Below are positions 51,982-60,955 of a stretch of 64,000 nt of DNA, piece by piece; the first letter of the stretch is position 1; each line of letters begins with the position of its first letter. This DNA is from Mesonia maritima. Lineage in GTDB: Bacteria; Bacteroidota; Bacteroidia; Flavobacteriales; Flavobacteriaceae. The position numbers were made by a program, and so were the translations under genes. The notes under the pieces were generated by a model. It saw nothing but the letters and a program-made list of their open reading frames with translations, made no database searches and was not told the origin of the DNA. Where the stretch lies: contig NZ_JBHLUA010000012.1 of the NCBI RefSeq assembly GCF_042433895.1, positions 682,001 through 746,000 of the forward strand, in the 5' to 3' direction.

Positions 51982-53238
51982 ATGTTTTCAACAAATTCTT
52001 TTAAAAAAATAAGCTTGGCTTTTTTAAGCTTTGTAGGAATACTTTCTTTTACAGCTTGTAGTAGCGATGATGATAACACCTCAGATGAACCAGAGGTTCT
52101 TGAAAAAATCATAGCTCAAGATAAACCGTATGTTTTATCCTTATCTTACCAAGGAAGTGATGATAATTATACGTATTACACCGTTCCTTTTGAAAATATA
52201 ATGGAAGGAACATTAAGTGCTGAAGGTACTGGAATAGAACAACCCGGTTATTTCGATTTTACACAAATTGAAGAAACGATTTACAGCATCGGTGGTTTAG
52301 ATGATGTAAATGTTGCAGGAATGCGAAAAAGAACAATTGATGATTCAGATTATTTAGTGAAGATAGGCGATGTTTCTTTTAGCCAACAATTAGAAGATAT
52401 TATTAAAGCAGATAATAATACATTGGTTTCTATAAGTATGGATAATGCATCAGATATAATCACGTTTCGTAAATTCAATAAAAACTCACTTAATACCACA
52501 GAAACTAAAAACGTACAAGTTTCAGAATTTACTTCGTTAACAGGACCTTCTTATTCAGGAATGGTAGTTGCCGACGGCCATTTATTCTTAAGTTATTATA
52601 TTAGTGATCCAGATTCTTATGCAACAGATTATACAGATCAAGCTGAAGTAGCTGTTTTTTCTTATCCTGAATTAGAATTTCAAAAAGTAATTACCGACGA
52701 TCGCGTAGGACCGATTGGTGGATTTCTTGTGAAATCAGGATTAATAAAAGATGAAGATGGAAATATTTATGCGATTTCTCATTCAAATCCAGCAAACGGA
52801 TTTAGTCAATCTACTAAACCAAGCGGAATCTTAAAAATTAATAGCGGTGAAACAGATTTTGACCAAGATTACTTTTTCGATGTTGAAAGTGCAAGCGGTG
52901 GTGGAAACGTAGTTCGTTTAAAATATTTAGAAAACGGAAAAGCTTATGCGGAAATTAATACCGCAGAAAGAAGTCAACAAGACAGATGGATGGACGGACC
53001 ATCACAATCTGCTGTAATAAATTTAGAAGCGAAAACCATCCAAACTATTGCTAATATCCCAGAACATCTAGGTTTAGGAAGAAGATTAGTAGCACTTCAA
53101 GAAGGGAATACTATTTATACTTGTATTCCAATTACAGACGATGGAAATTATATTTATAAAATAAATACCGAAACCCTTCAAGCTGAAAAAGGAGCGAAAG
53201 TAGAAGCGAATTTTACCGCGGGTATTTTTAAATTATAA
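51982..53238 (+). CDS. DUF4374 family lipoprotein
   Basis: A 418-residue lipoprotein: lipobox SFTAC (Cys about 26), acidic linker SSDDDNTSDEPE, then a beta-propeller-like DUF4374 domain (about 45-418). Recurring motifs are YVLSLSYQGSDDNYTYYTVPFE, GLIKDEDGNIYAISHSNPANGF and NTIYTCIPITDDGNYIYKINT. The family is found beside TonB receptors for siderophores in Bacteroidetes and is thought to be surface-exposed; its exact job is not known. It starts 22 bases after the receptor. Confidence 0.9.
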   Translation: MFSTNSFKKISLAFLSFVGILSFTACSSDDDNTSDEPEVLEKIIAQDKPYVLSLSYQGSDDNYTYYTVPFENIMEGTLSAEGTGIEQPGYFDFTQIEETIYSIGGLDDVNVAGMRKRTIDDSDYLVKIGDVSFSQQLEDIIKADNNTLVSISMDNASDIITFRKFNKNSLNTTETKNVQVSEFTSLTGPSYSGMVVADGHLFLSYYISDPDSYATDYTDQAEVAVFSYPELEFQKVITDDRVGPIGGFLVKSGLIKDEDGNIYAISHSNPANGFSQSTKPSGILKINSGETDFDQDYFFDVESASGGGNVVRLKYLENGKAYAEINTAERSQQDRWMDGPSQSAVINLEAKTIQTIANIPEHLGLGRRLVALQEGNTIYTCIPITDDGNYIYKINTETLQAEKGAKVEANFTAGIFKL

Positions 53239-53254
53239 AATTCACTTAAAGATT

Positions 53255-53288
53255 ACCGGCTTGTTTAAGTTTGCAAGCCGGTTTTTTT
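53255..53288 (+). terminator. Terminator between DUF4374 and PepSY genes
   Basis: ACCGGCTTG (53255-53263) pairs with CAAGCCGGT (53274-53282) and is followed by seven T in all. It ends 8 bases before the PepSY ATG, so it would reduce read-through within the iron operon. Confidence 0.8.
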
Positions 53289-53295
53289 ATTTCTT

Positions 53296-54489
53296 ATGAA
53301 GAAGACAAAAAATAACAAGAAAAAATCTAAAAAAAGTTCAGTTAGAAAACTGAATGACTGGCTACATTTATGGCTAGGATTATTTTCTGGTATAATTATT
53401 TTTATTGTCAGCCTTACCGGTTGTATTTATGTTTTTCAGCAAGAAATAAAAGACGCGTTAGAACCTTGGCGTTTTGTTGAGGTACAAAATAAACAATTTG
53501 TGCCGCCAAGTCAGTTAGTAGATACTGCAAAAGTTTACATGCCAATTGTAGAACCTTCTGGTTTAACTTATAGCAATAAAGAAGGAGCTGCAGCAGTTGG
53601 TTTTAGCGAACGCGTTAATGGAAAACGACATTTTACGGCAGTTTTCTTAAACCCATATACCGGCGAATTCATAAAAAAACAACAACTCGTTGGAGATGGA
53701 AATTTCGATTTTTTCCGTTTTATAATCGATGGTCACCGAGCTTTGTGGTTGCCTTACGAAATAGGCAGACCAATTGTAGGAGTTGCGACACTAATTTTTG
53801 TGTTTTTATTGATTAGCGGTTTGGTAATGTGGTGGCCTAAAAACTGGAAGAAAAGCAACCGAAAAAAAAGTTTCAATATAAAATGGCGCGGAACTTTTAA
53901 ACGCATAAATTATGATCTACACAATGTCTTAGGATTTTACAGTTTACTTTTTGCTTTTGTAATTGGAATAACTGGTTTAGTTTGGAGTTTCGAATGGTTT
54001 GAAGATTCTTTATATTATGTTACTTCCGGCGGAGAAGAAAAACCAGAACATCATCATCCACATTCAGATATTGCTCAAAAGAATTTAATTGAAAATGATA
54101 CTATTTCGGTGTTAGATCGTGCTTGGTACAGAACTATCGCCCAAGAACCAAATGTTCAAGGAATGTATATGTCGCCTACGATTAGAGATGAAGACGACGC
54201 CATTGAAATAGTTGCTTACCAAGATCACGGTTCATTTTACAATAAAAATGAATATTTTTACGATCAATATACGCTAGAACAATTTGAAGTTAAAGGTTCT
54301 CGTTTTGAAGAAGCAGATTTTGCAGATCAATTAGTTTCCTTAAATTATGATATGCATATTGGCGCGGCCTTAGGTTTACCAGGTAAAATCTTAGCATTTT
54401 TTATTAGTTTAATTTGCGCAAGCTTACCAATTACCGGTTTTTTAGTTTGGCTAAATAAAAAGAAAAAAACAAAAAAGAAACATTCTTAA
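53296..54489 (+). CDS. PepSY-associated TM helix protein (siderophore reductase-like)
   Basis: A 397-residue inner-membrane protein with four helices: about 22-45 (LHLWLGLFSGIIIFIVSLTGCIYVF), 153-175, 205-228 and 360-385. The pattern of the PepSY_TM family is seen in KLNDWLHLWLGLFSGI, GHRALWLPYEIGRPIVG and NYDLHNVLGFYSLLFAFVIGITGLVWSFEW. Membrane His residues are candidates for heme or iron-electron transfer, and homologues (FhuF-like or FpvG-like) reduce Fe(III)-siderophores. A His-rich stretch HHHPHSD at about 250-257 could bind metal. Convergent with recX, 1 base apart. Confidence 0.9.
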   Translation: MKKTKNNKKKSKKSSVRKLNDWLHLWLGLFSGIIIFIVSLTGCIYVFQQEIKDALEPWRFVEVQNKQFVPPSQLVDTAKVYMPIVEPSGLTYSNKEGAAAVGFSERVNGKRHFTAVFLNPYTGEFIKKQQLVGDGNFDFFRFIIDGHRALWLPYEIGRPIVGVATLIFVFLLISGLVMWWPKNWKKSNRKKSFNIKWRGTFKRINYDLHNVLGFYSLLFAFVIGITGLVWSFEWFEDSLYYVTSGGEEKPEHHHPHSDIAQKNLIENDTISVLDRAWYRTIAQEPNVQGMYMSPTIRDEDDAIEIVAYQDHGSFYNKNEYFYDQYTLEQFEVKGSRFEEADFADQLVSLNYDMHIGAALGLPGKILAFFISLICASLPITGFLVWLNKKKKTKKKHS

Positions 54490-54490
54490 A

Positions 54491-54970
54491 TTAGTTTGAA
54501 GAAGCCAATTCATGAATTTTTTCATAAACTAAGTGCGATTCCCACCCTCTATAGAATAAATAATCGGCTAGCTTTTTTTTCTTTTTTATAATCGATTTTT
54601 CTTTAATAAAATTCCAACGTTTTTCTGCAAGTTGATGAAAAGTTTGAAGATAATCTTTTTCAGAAATTTCTTTTAGCGCACTATTTATATTGAATTGAGA
54701 TATTTCTCTTAGTTTTAATTCTCGTTTAATTCTGACTTTCCCCCATTTTTTTATATTGAATTTTCCACGGGCAAAACTTTTTGCGAAGCGTTCTTCATTT
54801 AAAAAATCATCTGTAATTAATTTATAAATAATTTCTTGTCGCGCTTCAGGAATCATATGCATTTCTATGAGTTTTTGTTCAATTTCTTTATGGCAACGTT
54901 CGCGATAGGCGCAAAATTTCATCATTTTGGCGGTCGCTTCTTGTAACGTATATGTTTTATGTGTGTTCAA
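54491..54970 (-). CDS. recX: Regulatory protein RecX
   Basis: A 159-residue all-helical protein that limits RecA filament growth. Three-helix RecX repeats are seen: MKFCAYRERCHKEIEQKLIEM, ITDDFLNEERFAKSFARGKFNIKKWGKVRIKREL, then LKEISEKDYLQTFHQLAEKRW and a basic C-terminal unit ending DYLFYRGWESHLVYEKI. The length is typical. recA is not in the window. Its stop is 1 base past the stop of the convergent PepSY gene, so the two units meet end to end. Confidence 0.92.
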   Translation of the reverse strand: MNTHKTYTLQEATAKMMKFCAYRERCHKEIEQKLIEMHMIPEARQEIIYKLITDDFLNEERFAKSFARGKFNIKKWGKVRIKRELKLREISQFNINSALKEISEKDYLQTFHQLAEKRWNFIKEKSIIKKKKKLADYLFYRGWESHLVYEKIHELASSN

Positions 54971-55039
54971 AGTAAAGTAAATCCTATTCAGATAAAACGA
55001 AGAAAATTAAAATTTCACTTCTAAAGTAAAAGTAAAAAA

Positions 55040-55074
55040 GAAAACCCCATTTAGAACATCCTAAATGGGGTTTA
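55040..55074 (-). terminator. Terminator after rng
   Basis: AAAACCCCATTTAG (55041-55054) pairs with CTAAATGGGGTTT (55061-55073) around a 6-base loop. On the minus strand a T-rich tract follows the stem, so it ends the rng transcript. Confidence 0.85.
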
Positions 55075-55081
55075 TTAAATT

Positions 55082-56620
55082 TTAAATAATCACTTCACCA
55101 TCTTTATCGTGAAAGTGATATTCAAGATACGTGTAAGCATCTCTAGGTAATACTTTTACCCAACGTTTATGATCGAAAAACCATTTACTTCTGGGTGATG
55201 GAATGCCTCTTGTTAAAAAGGCAGCTACAAAAGGGTGTGCACTAATGGACAGCTTTTTGTAGTCTTTTTTAATAAGTTTTTGTAAGTCGGCGTTTATTTT
55301 ATTTATTACAACAATTGGAGCTTCGATTTCTCCGTCTCCATTGGGATTTTCTTCCCTTGTTTTAATATTCATTTCCGGTCTTACACGCTGTCTGGTAATT
55401 TGAATCAGTCCGAATTTTGTAGGCGGTAGAATTTTATGCTTGGCACGATCGTCGCTCATTTCGTCGCGAAGGTGGTTATAAAGCTTTTTTCTATTTTCGG
55501 CATCGTTCATATCGATAAAATCGACTACAATAATTCCGCCCATATCTCGCAATCGTAATTGTCGAGCTACTTCAGAAGCGCTAATCAAGTTCACTTCTAG
55601 AGCGGTTTCTTCTTGATTTTTAGCTTTATTGCTGCGATTTCCGCTATTTACATCGATAACATGCATTGCTTCTGTGTGTTCGATCACCAAATAGGCGCCT
55701 TTACTCATAGAAACTGTTTTACCGAAAGCGGTTTTTATTTGCCGTTCTACTCCAAATTTTTCAAAAATTGGGACTTTAGACTGATATTTTTTTACAATAG
55801 ACTCTTTTTCTGGTGAAATTTCACTCACGTAGTCTTTAATTTGAGAATAAAGGGCGTCATCATCGGTACAAATAGAAGTGAAACTATCGTTGAACATATC
55901 TCTTAAAAGTGAGCTTGCTCTGTTTAGTTCTCCTAATACTTTCGCCGGATGTTGAGCCTTATTCAGTTTTTTACACATTCCTGTCCAACGACTCATCAAG
56001 TTTTGTAAGTCTTTGTCCAGCTCTGCTACTTTTTTGCCTTTTGCTACTGTACGAACAATAATGCCAAACCCTTTAGGTTTAATACTTTTTACCAATCTCT
56101 TAAGACGTTCTTTTTCTTTTTTATCTTCAATTTTTTGAGAAATCGAGATGCGTTCAGAAAAAGGAACAAGCACGATGTATCTTCCTGCAAACGAAAGTTC
56201 GCTGCTTATTCTAGGCCCTTTTGTTGAAATAGGTTCTTTTACTATTTGTACTAATAGCGATTGATTTGATTTTAAGACATCGGTTATACTTCCGTCTTTA
56301 TCAATTTCTTTTTCAAAAGGATAATCTTTTAAAGAAAAATCCTTTAGTTTACCTGTGCTTACACGTTTTACGAATTTTAATAAAGTCGATACTTTTGGTC
56401 CTAGGTCGTGATAGTGTAAAAAACCATCTTTTTCATAGCCAACATTTACAAATGCGGCATTTAACCCGGGAACAGCTTTTCTTATTTTGGCGAGAAATAT
56501 ATCACCAACGGCAAAATTACTGTTATCGTTTTCTTTATGTAATTCTATTAGTTTTCCATCTTTTAATAAGGCAAAATCAACAGCATCGGAATTTGATCTA
56601 ATAATTAATTCTTTATTCAT
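55082..56620 (-). CDS. rng: Ribonuclease E/G family protein
   Basis: An endoribonuclease that trims 16S rRNA and degrades mRNA. The 512-residue protein has the S1 domain (about 38-120, DIFLAKIRKAVPGLNAAFVNVGYEKDGFLHYHDL), the first-domain block GPRISSELSFAGRYIVLVPF, the DNase I-like catalytic region with AMHVIDVNSGNR and GGIIVVDFIDMND (two metal-binding Asp), and TKFGLIQITRQRVRPEM. It lacks the long C-terminal scaffold of RNase E. The start at MNKELIIRSNSD fits RNase G; an in-frame ATG 36 bases earlier gives unrelated residues. Confidence 0.96.
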   Translation of the reverse strand: MNKELIIRSNSDAVDFALLKDGKLIELHKENDNSNFAVGDIFLAKIRKAVPGLNAAFVNVGYEKDGFLHYHDLGPKVSTLLKFVKRVSTGKLKDFSLKDYPFEKEIDKDGSITDVLKSNQSLLVQIVKEPISTKGPRISSELSFAGRYIVLVPFSERISISQKIEDKKEKERLKRLVKSIKPKGFGIIVRTVAKGKKVAELDKDLQNLMSRWTGMCKKLNKAQHPAKVLGELNRASSLLRDMFNDSFTSICTDDDALYSQIKDYVSEISPEKESIVKKYQSKVPIFEKFGVERQIKTAFGKTVSMSKGAYLVIEHTEAMHVIDVNSGNRSNKAKNQEETALEVNLISASEVARQLRLRDMGGIIVVDFIDMNDAENRKKLYNHLRDEMSDDRAKHKILPPTKFGLIQITRQRVRPEMNIKTREENPNGDGEIEAPIVVINKINADLQKLIKKDYKKLSISAHPFVAAFLTRGIPSPRSKWFFDHKRWVKVLPRDAYTYLEYHFHDKDGEVII

Positions 56621-56763
56621 ATCATTCCTGCTAATTAGATTTTTATCTATACCCACAAAAGGTAAGTACAGATGGATTAAACAAAATTTATCACAGGGTT
56701 TTTAATTTAAAAATCCTGAAGAAGTTTTTTTAAAAAACTTCGTTGTCAATGAACATTTTAACT

Positions 56764-56793
56764 AAAAAAAGTAGTGTGAAAACTACTTTTTCT
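56764..56793 (-). terminator. Terminator after the 29-residue basic protein gene
   Basis: On the minus strand AAAAAGTAG pairs with CTACTTTTT around TTTTCACA, followed by more T. The stem includes the last codons of the small gene, ending the HU-small protein unit before rng. Confidence 0.75.
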
Positions 56794-56872
56794 TGTGACG
56801 GTTAGCTCTTCTTCTTTTTTTACGCTTGTGCGTTGCTACCTTATGTCTTTTTCTTTTTTTACCACTTGGCAT
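56783..56872 (-). CDS. 29-residue highly basic protein, ribosomal-protein-like
   Basis: A tiny complete gene: ATG at 56872, 29 codons, TAG at 56785-56783. The product (MPSGKKRKRHKVATHKRKK, then RRRANRHKKK) has 20 Lys, Arg or His among 29 residues and no acidic residue. It lies 34 bases after HU on the same strand and has its own terminator, so it is part of a real transcript. Length and charge match small ribosomal proteins such as THX or bL36 rather than an enzyme. From memory, close relatives occur beside rng or HU in many Bacteroidetes; I could not verify this. I assign no family name. Confidence 0.8.
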   Translation of the reverse strand: MPSGKKRKRHKVATHKRKKRRRANRHKKK

Positions 56873-56906
56873 AAATTATGAGTTTAAAATTAATAAATAT
56901 TTTAAG

Positions 56907-57197
56907 TTACTTTACTTCTACGTTTGTCTTCACACCTTCTACAAATACTTTAGCAGGTTTGAAAGCCGGTATATTGTGAGCAGGTATTTTTATAGTTGTA
57001 TTTTTAGAGATGTTTCTTCCCGTTTTCTCAGCACGTGTTTTGATAATAAAACTTCCAAATCCTCTTAAGTAAACATTGTCTCCACTTTCTAAAGAATTTT
57101 TCACTTCCTCCATAAAGGTTTCAATAGTAGCTTGTACGTCTGCCTTTTCCATTCCTAGTTTATCTGAAATGTTTGCTACGATATCTGCTTTCGTCAT
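56907..57197 (-). CDS. hup: HU family DNA-binding protein
   Basis: A 96-residue nucleoid protein that bends DNA as a dimer. The N-terminal helices (MTKADIVANISDKLGMEKADVQATIETFMEEVKNSL), the VYLRGFGSFI signature and the beta-arm region with NTTIKIPAHNIPAFKPA are all present. A good minus-strand TAnnTTTG box (TATATTTG, 57241-57248) precedes it. The 29-residue basic protein gene follows in the same transcript. It is divergent from mutY. Confidence 0.97.
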   Translation of the reverse strand: MTKADIVANISDKLGMEKADVQATIETFMEEVKNSLESGDNVYLRGFGSFIIKTRAEKTGRNISKNTTIKIPAHNIPAFKPAKVFVEGVKTNVEVK

Positions 57198-57240
57198 CTT
57201 ACAATTTTTTTATTATATAGGGTTTATATTTTCAAGGGGG

Positions 57241-57248
57241 CAAATATA
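57241..57248 (-). promoter_or_regulatory. Candidate -7 box for HU
   Basis: The minus strand reads TATATTTG, a perfect TAnnTTTG box, with a TTG 21 bases further upstream (57270-57272). It predicts a leader of about 38 bases. Confidence 0.5.
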
Positions 57249-57333
57249 CTAATTTAAAATTCAATAAATCAAGCCTAATCCTTTAAATAGTAACGCAATA
57301 AACTTTTATTATTGCAAATTAAGAGTTATTTCT

Positions 57334-58395
57334 ATGGATTTTCATAAAACGTTGTTAAACTGGTACTTACTGAATTCAAGAAGCCTTCCGTGGCGCGAAA
57401 CAAGCAATCCTTATAACATTTGGCTAAGCGAAATTATGCTTCAACAAACAAGAATTGCGCAAGGATTACCTTATTATGAAAAATTTATAGCACATTTTCC
57501 GACAGTTTTCGATCTCGCTAACGCGAAAGAAGAACACGTTTTAAAATTGTGGCAAGGTTTGGGTTATTATTCTCGCGCTCGAAATTTACATTTCACCGCA
57601 AAATATGTAGCCGAAGAATTAAACGGAATTTTCCCCGATAATTATAAAGACTTAAAAAAATTAAAAGGCGTTGGCGATTATACCGCTGCTGCGATTGCTT
57701 CCATTTGTTATGACGAACCAGTCGCGGTTGTCGATGGCAATGTTTATCGGGTTTTAGCGCGTTATTTTGGTGTAGAAACTCCAATAAATTCTACTGAAGG
57801 TGTAAAACAGTTTAAAGCTTTGGCGCAAGAAATGCTCTATAAAAAAGACCCGAAACATTACAACCAAGCCTTAATGGAATTTGGCGCGTTGCATTGCAAA
57901 CCAAAAAATCCGTTATGCGAATCGTGTCCGTTTCAGAAAAATTGTGTGGCTTTTCAGCAAGGAAAAACAGCTTCACTTCCCGTTAAATTAAAAAAAACTA
58001 AAGTAACTACACGACATTTTAATTATTTGGTTTTTAAAAAGAATGATGAAACCTTACTTCAGAAAAGAACAGGAAAAGGAATTTGGAAGAATTTATACGA
58101 ATTCCCACTCCTAGAAACCTCAGAAGAAATTCAAAAAGAAGCCTTTACAAACCATCCCGAGGTAGAAAAACTCGTGGGTAAGAATTTTAAAAATATTCGA
58201 TTGTACAATAATAAACCGATAAAACATGTACTTTCGCACCAGAAATTATTTGCAAAATTTTGGATTATTTCAGTTGAAGATTTTCCGGTCGCTTTTGAAA
58301 AGCCCATAATCGCTACCCAATTTTCTACCATCGAAACTTTTGCGGTTCCGGTTTTGCTAGAAAAATTTATTGAAGCATTCCATTTTAGCAAATAA
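57334..58395 (+). CDS. mutY: A/G-specific adenine glycosylase
   Basis: Removes adenine mispaired with 8-oxoguanine. The 353-residue protein has the catalytic Glu in LSEIMLQQTRI, the helix-hairpin-helix LKGVGDYTAAAIASI followed by the catalytic Asp in AVVDGNVYRVLARYF, the [4Fe-4S] loop C-x6-C-x2-C-x5-C (HCKPKNPLCESCPFQKNC) and a C-terminal NUDIX-like domain (about 225-350) that recognises 8-oxoG. It heads the conserved flavobacterial order mutY-ssb-gldE-gldD. Confidence 0.98.
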   Translation: MDFHKTLLNWYLLNSRSLPWRETSNPYNIWLSEIMLQQTRIAQGLPYYEKFIAHFPTVFDLANAKEEHVLKLWQGLGYYSRARNLHFTAKYVAEELNGIFPDNYKDLKKLKGVGDYTAAAIASICYDEPVAVVDGNVYRVLARYFGVETPINSTEGVKQFKALAQEMLYKKDPKHYNQALMEFGALHCKPKNPLCESCPFQKNCVAFQQGKTASLPVKLKKTKVTTRHFNYLVFKKNDETLLQKRTGKGIWKNLYEFPLLETSEEIQKEAFTNHPEVEKLVGKNFKNIRLYNNKPIKHVLSHQKLFAKFWIISVEDFPVAFEKPIIATQFSTIETFAVPVLLEKFIEAFHFSK

Positions 58396-58435
58396 TTCTT
58401 TTTCCTTACATTTACTACACAAGAATTATAAAGTT

Positions 58436-58915
58436 ATGGCATCAGGAACACTAAATAAAGTTATGCTTATCGGGCATACGGGAGACGAAGTTAAAATGCA
58501 TTATTTTGAAGGTGGCGGTTGTATTGGTAGATTTCCACTTGCCACAAATGAAGATTATGTAAATAAAACTACAGGAGAACGGGTTAGTAATACCGAATGG
58601 CACAATATTGTAGTTAGAAATAAAGCTGCTGAAGTTTGCGAAAAATACCTTTCTAAAGGGGATAAAGTTTATATTGAAGGTAGAATTAAAACCCGAAAAT
58701 GGACAGACGATAAAGGAATGGACCGTTATTCAACCGAAATTCAGTGTTTAGAATTTACGTTTTTAACACCAAAAGAACAAAGTAATACGGGCGGTGGAAT
58801 GGCTCCAGGAAATGCTCAAGGAGGAAAACCTGCGCAATCTCAAAAGCCGGAAATGCAAAATCCTTCTGCGCCTACATCATTTAATGAAGAAGAGGAAGAC
58901 GACCTTCCATTTTAG
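58436..58915 (+). CDS. ssb: Single-stranded DNA-binding protein
   Basis: Coats single-stranded DNA in replication and repair. The 159-residue protein has an OB fold (about 1-110: GTLNKVMLIGHTGDEVKMHYFEGGGCIGRFPLATNEDY, EWHNIVVRNKAAEVCEKYLSKGDKVYIEGRI), a Gly/Gln/Pro-rich linker and the acidic tip EEEEDDLPF that recruits partner proteins. The ATG of MASGTLNK is the start; an in-frame ATG 66 bases upstream lies inside mutY and would add a mismatched leader. Confidence 0.97.
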   Translation: MASGTLNKVMLIGHTGDEVKMHYFEGGGCIGRFPLATNEDYVNKTTGERVSNTEWHNIVVRNKAAEVCEKYLSKGDKVYIEGRIKTRKWTDDKGMDRYSTEIQCLEFTFLTPKEQSNTGGGMAPGNAQGGKPAQSQKPEMQNPSAPTSFNEEEEDDLPF

Positions 58916-58934
58916 TTAACAAAAACGCCAACCT

Positions 58935-60269
58935 TTGGACCCAGATCCTTCCAGTTTACTAATTTTTTTAGCCTTTAGTTACTATCAAATCGTAGGTATA
59001 GTAATGCTAATGGTGCTGTTAATTTTTTCCGCGTTAATCTCTGGTTCAGAAGTAGCGCTTTTTTCGCTCACGCCGGCAGATTTTCAGGTAGAAGACGGTA
59101 AAGTTTCTTCAAAACAGCAAATTTTAATTCGGTTATTAGACCGACCCAAAAAATTATTAGCTACCATTTTAGTCGCTAATAATTTTGTGAATATCGCCGT
59201 GGTTTTATTATTCGAATCCCTTTCTGATCAATGGTTCGAAGCTATAGATACACAACTCAATTTATATTATTTCAGTTTAGATGTCGTTTTTTTATTGAAA
59301 GTTGGTGTCGCTACTTTTTTGATTCTATTGTTTGGTGAGATTCTTCCTAAAATTTACGCCAGTAGAAATAAAGTACTGTTTTCACATTTTATGGCGTATC
59401 CGCTCGGTTTTTTAGATAAAGCTTTAAGCGGAATTAGTTTGCCGATGCGTTTTGTAACCGTTTTAATTCATAATCGATTAGGAAAACAAAAATCTAATCT
59501 TTCTGTCGATCAACTCTCACAAGCTTTGGAATTAACCAGTGAAGAAGACACTACAAAAGAAGAACAGAAAATATTAAAAGGAATCGTTTCATTCGGAAAT
59601 ACAGAAACAAAGCAAGTTATGCGTCCGCGGATGGATATTTTTGCATTAAACATTACTGAAAGTTACGCTACGGTTTTAGAAGCAGTTGTCGAGCACGGTT
59701 ATTCCCGGATTCCGGTTTATGAAGAAAGTGTCGATAATATTCAAGGTATTTTGTACATCAAAGATTTGCTTCCGTATTTAGAAGAGAAAAATTTTGAATG
59801 GAAATCGCTTTTGCGCGAACCTTATTTTGTGCCGGAAAATAAAAAATTAGACGATTTGCTGAACGATTTTAAAATCAAAAAAAATCACTTAGCAATTGTA
59901 GTCGATGAATATGGTGGAACTTGCGGATTAATTTCCTTGGAAGATATTATTGAAGAAATTGTAGGCGATATAAGCGATGAGTTTGATGATGAGGATTTAG
60001 TGTTCTCTAAGCTCGATGAAAATACTTTTGTTTTTGAAGGAAAAACATCGTTAAAAGATTTTTATAAAGTCACCAAAATTGAAGAAGATCAAATTCAGTT
60101 ATTTGAAGATCAAAAAGGCGAAGCCGAAACTTTAGCCGGATTTTTATTAGAAATTTCCGGAGGCTTTCCGCAGAAAAATGAAACAATACAAGTAGAAAAT
60201 TATACGTTTACCATAGAAGTAATCGACGATAAGCGTATAAAACAAGTAAAATTCAGCATTAATACATGA
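58935..60269 (+). CDS. gldE: Gliding motility-associated protein GldE
   Basis: A 444-residue membrane protein with a DUF21/CNNM domain (about 15-205, four helices: IVGIVMLMVLLIFSALISGSEVALFSL; TILVANNFVNIAVVLLF; VATFLILLFGEILPKIYA), two CBS domains (about 215-345, with VMRPRMDIFAL and HLAIVVDEYGGTCGLISLEDIIEEIVGDI) and a CorC_HlyC domain (about 360-440). In Flavobacterium it supports gliding and T9SS, acting with GldD. The start is TTG (LDPDPSSLL), which matches the usual MDPDP N-terminus. It overlaps gldD by 4 bases. Confidence 0.95.
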   Translation: MDPDPSSLLIFLAFSYYQIVGIVMLMVLLIFSALISGSEVALFSLTPADFQVEDGKVSSKQQILIRLLDRPKKLLATILVANNFVNIAVVLLFESLSDQWFEAIDTQLNLYYFSLDVVFLLKVGVATFLILLFGEILPKIYASRNKVLFSHFMAYPLGFLDKALSGISLPMRFVTVLIHNRLGKQKSNLSVDQLSQALELTSEEDTTKEEQKILKGIVSFGNTETKQVMRPRMDIFALNITESYATVLEAVVEHGYSRIPVYEESVDNIQGILYIKDLLPYLEEKNFEWKSLLREPYFVPENKKLDDLLNDFKIKKNHLAIVVDEYGGTCGLISLEDIIEEIVGDISDEFDDEDLVFSKLDENTFVFEGKTSLKDFYKVTKIEEDQIQLFEDQKGEAETLAGFLLEISGGFPQKNETIQVENYTFTIEVIDDKRIKQVKFSINT

Positions 60270-60877
60270 AAAATTTACTCGAAAAACGAGATTTAACTAC
60301 ACCTAAATTTGCTTCAAAACGAAACAGTTTTTTAGCCGTTTTTGTATTGTTTTTTCTTTTTTCTTGTGAAGAAGCTGTAAAACCTAAACCAAAAGCATAT
60401 TTGGCGTTGGAATATCCTGAAGCGGAATATGACAAAGTAAGCTCTAATTGCCCTTACACGTTTCAGGTAAATAGAAATTCAGTTGTAAAACCGGCACGTT
60501 CTGGAAATCCGTGTTGGATAGATATTGAATATCCCGATATGAAAGGAACTATTTTTATAACCTACCAACCGGTGCGCGATAATTTGAAAAAACTATTGAT
60601 AGATGCGCAAAAACTTCCGTTAGAGCACACCATAAAAGCTGATGAAATTGAAGGCGACACCTACATAAATGATAAACACAAAACCTACGGAACGTTTTAT
60701 GAAGTAAAAGGCGACGCGGCTTCGCAAGCACAATTTTATTTAACTGATAGTACGGATCATTTTTTAACCGGTTCTATTTATTTTCGGGCAAAACCAAATT
60801 TCGATTCTATTGTTCCCGCGGCAGCTTATCTTCAAAAAGATATTCGGCATTTAATGGAAACAGTAGAGTGGAAATAA
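60266..60877 (+). CDS. gldD: Gliding motility lipoprotein GldD
   Basis: A 203-residue lipoprotein needed for gliding in Flavobacterium. The N-terminus has a cytosolic stretch (1-20), then hydrophobic FLAVFVLFFLFSC with the lipobox Cys at about 34. The family block is PKPKAYLALEYPEAEYDKV, CWIDIEYPDMKGTIFITYQPV, and GSIYFRAKPNFDSIVPAAAYLQKDIRHLMETVEWK. It overlaps gldE by 4 bases (ATGA), so translation is coupled. Confidence 0.95.
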   Translation: MKNLLEKRDLTTPKFASKRNSFLAVFVLFFLFSCEEAVKPKPKAYLALEYPEAEYDKVSSNCPYTFQVNRNSVVKPARSGNPCWIDIEYPDMKGTIFITYQPVRDNLKKLLIDAQKLPLEHTIKADEIEGDTYINDKHKTYGTFYEVKGDAASQAQFYLTDSTDHFLTGSIYFRAKPNFDSIVPAAAYLQKDIRHLMETVEWK

Positions 60878-60955
60878 TCTCCTAAAGATTTATAGTTCCA
60901 TTCGTTCAATTCGAATTTTAATCGGAATTTTGCAGCTTTAAAAAGCGAAATTTCG

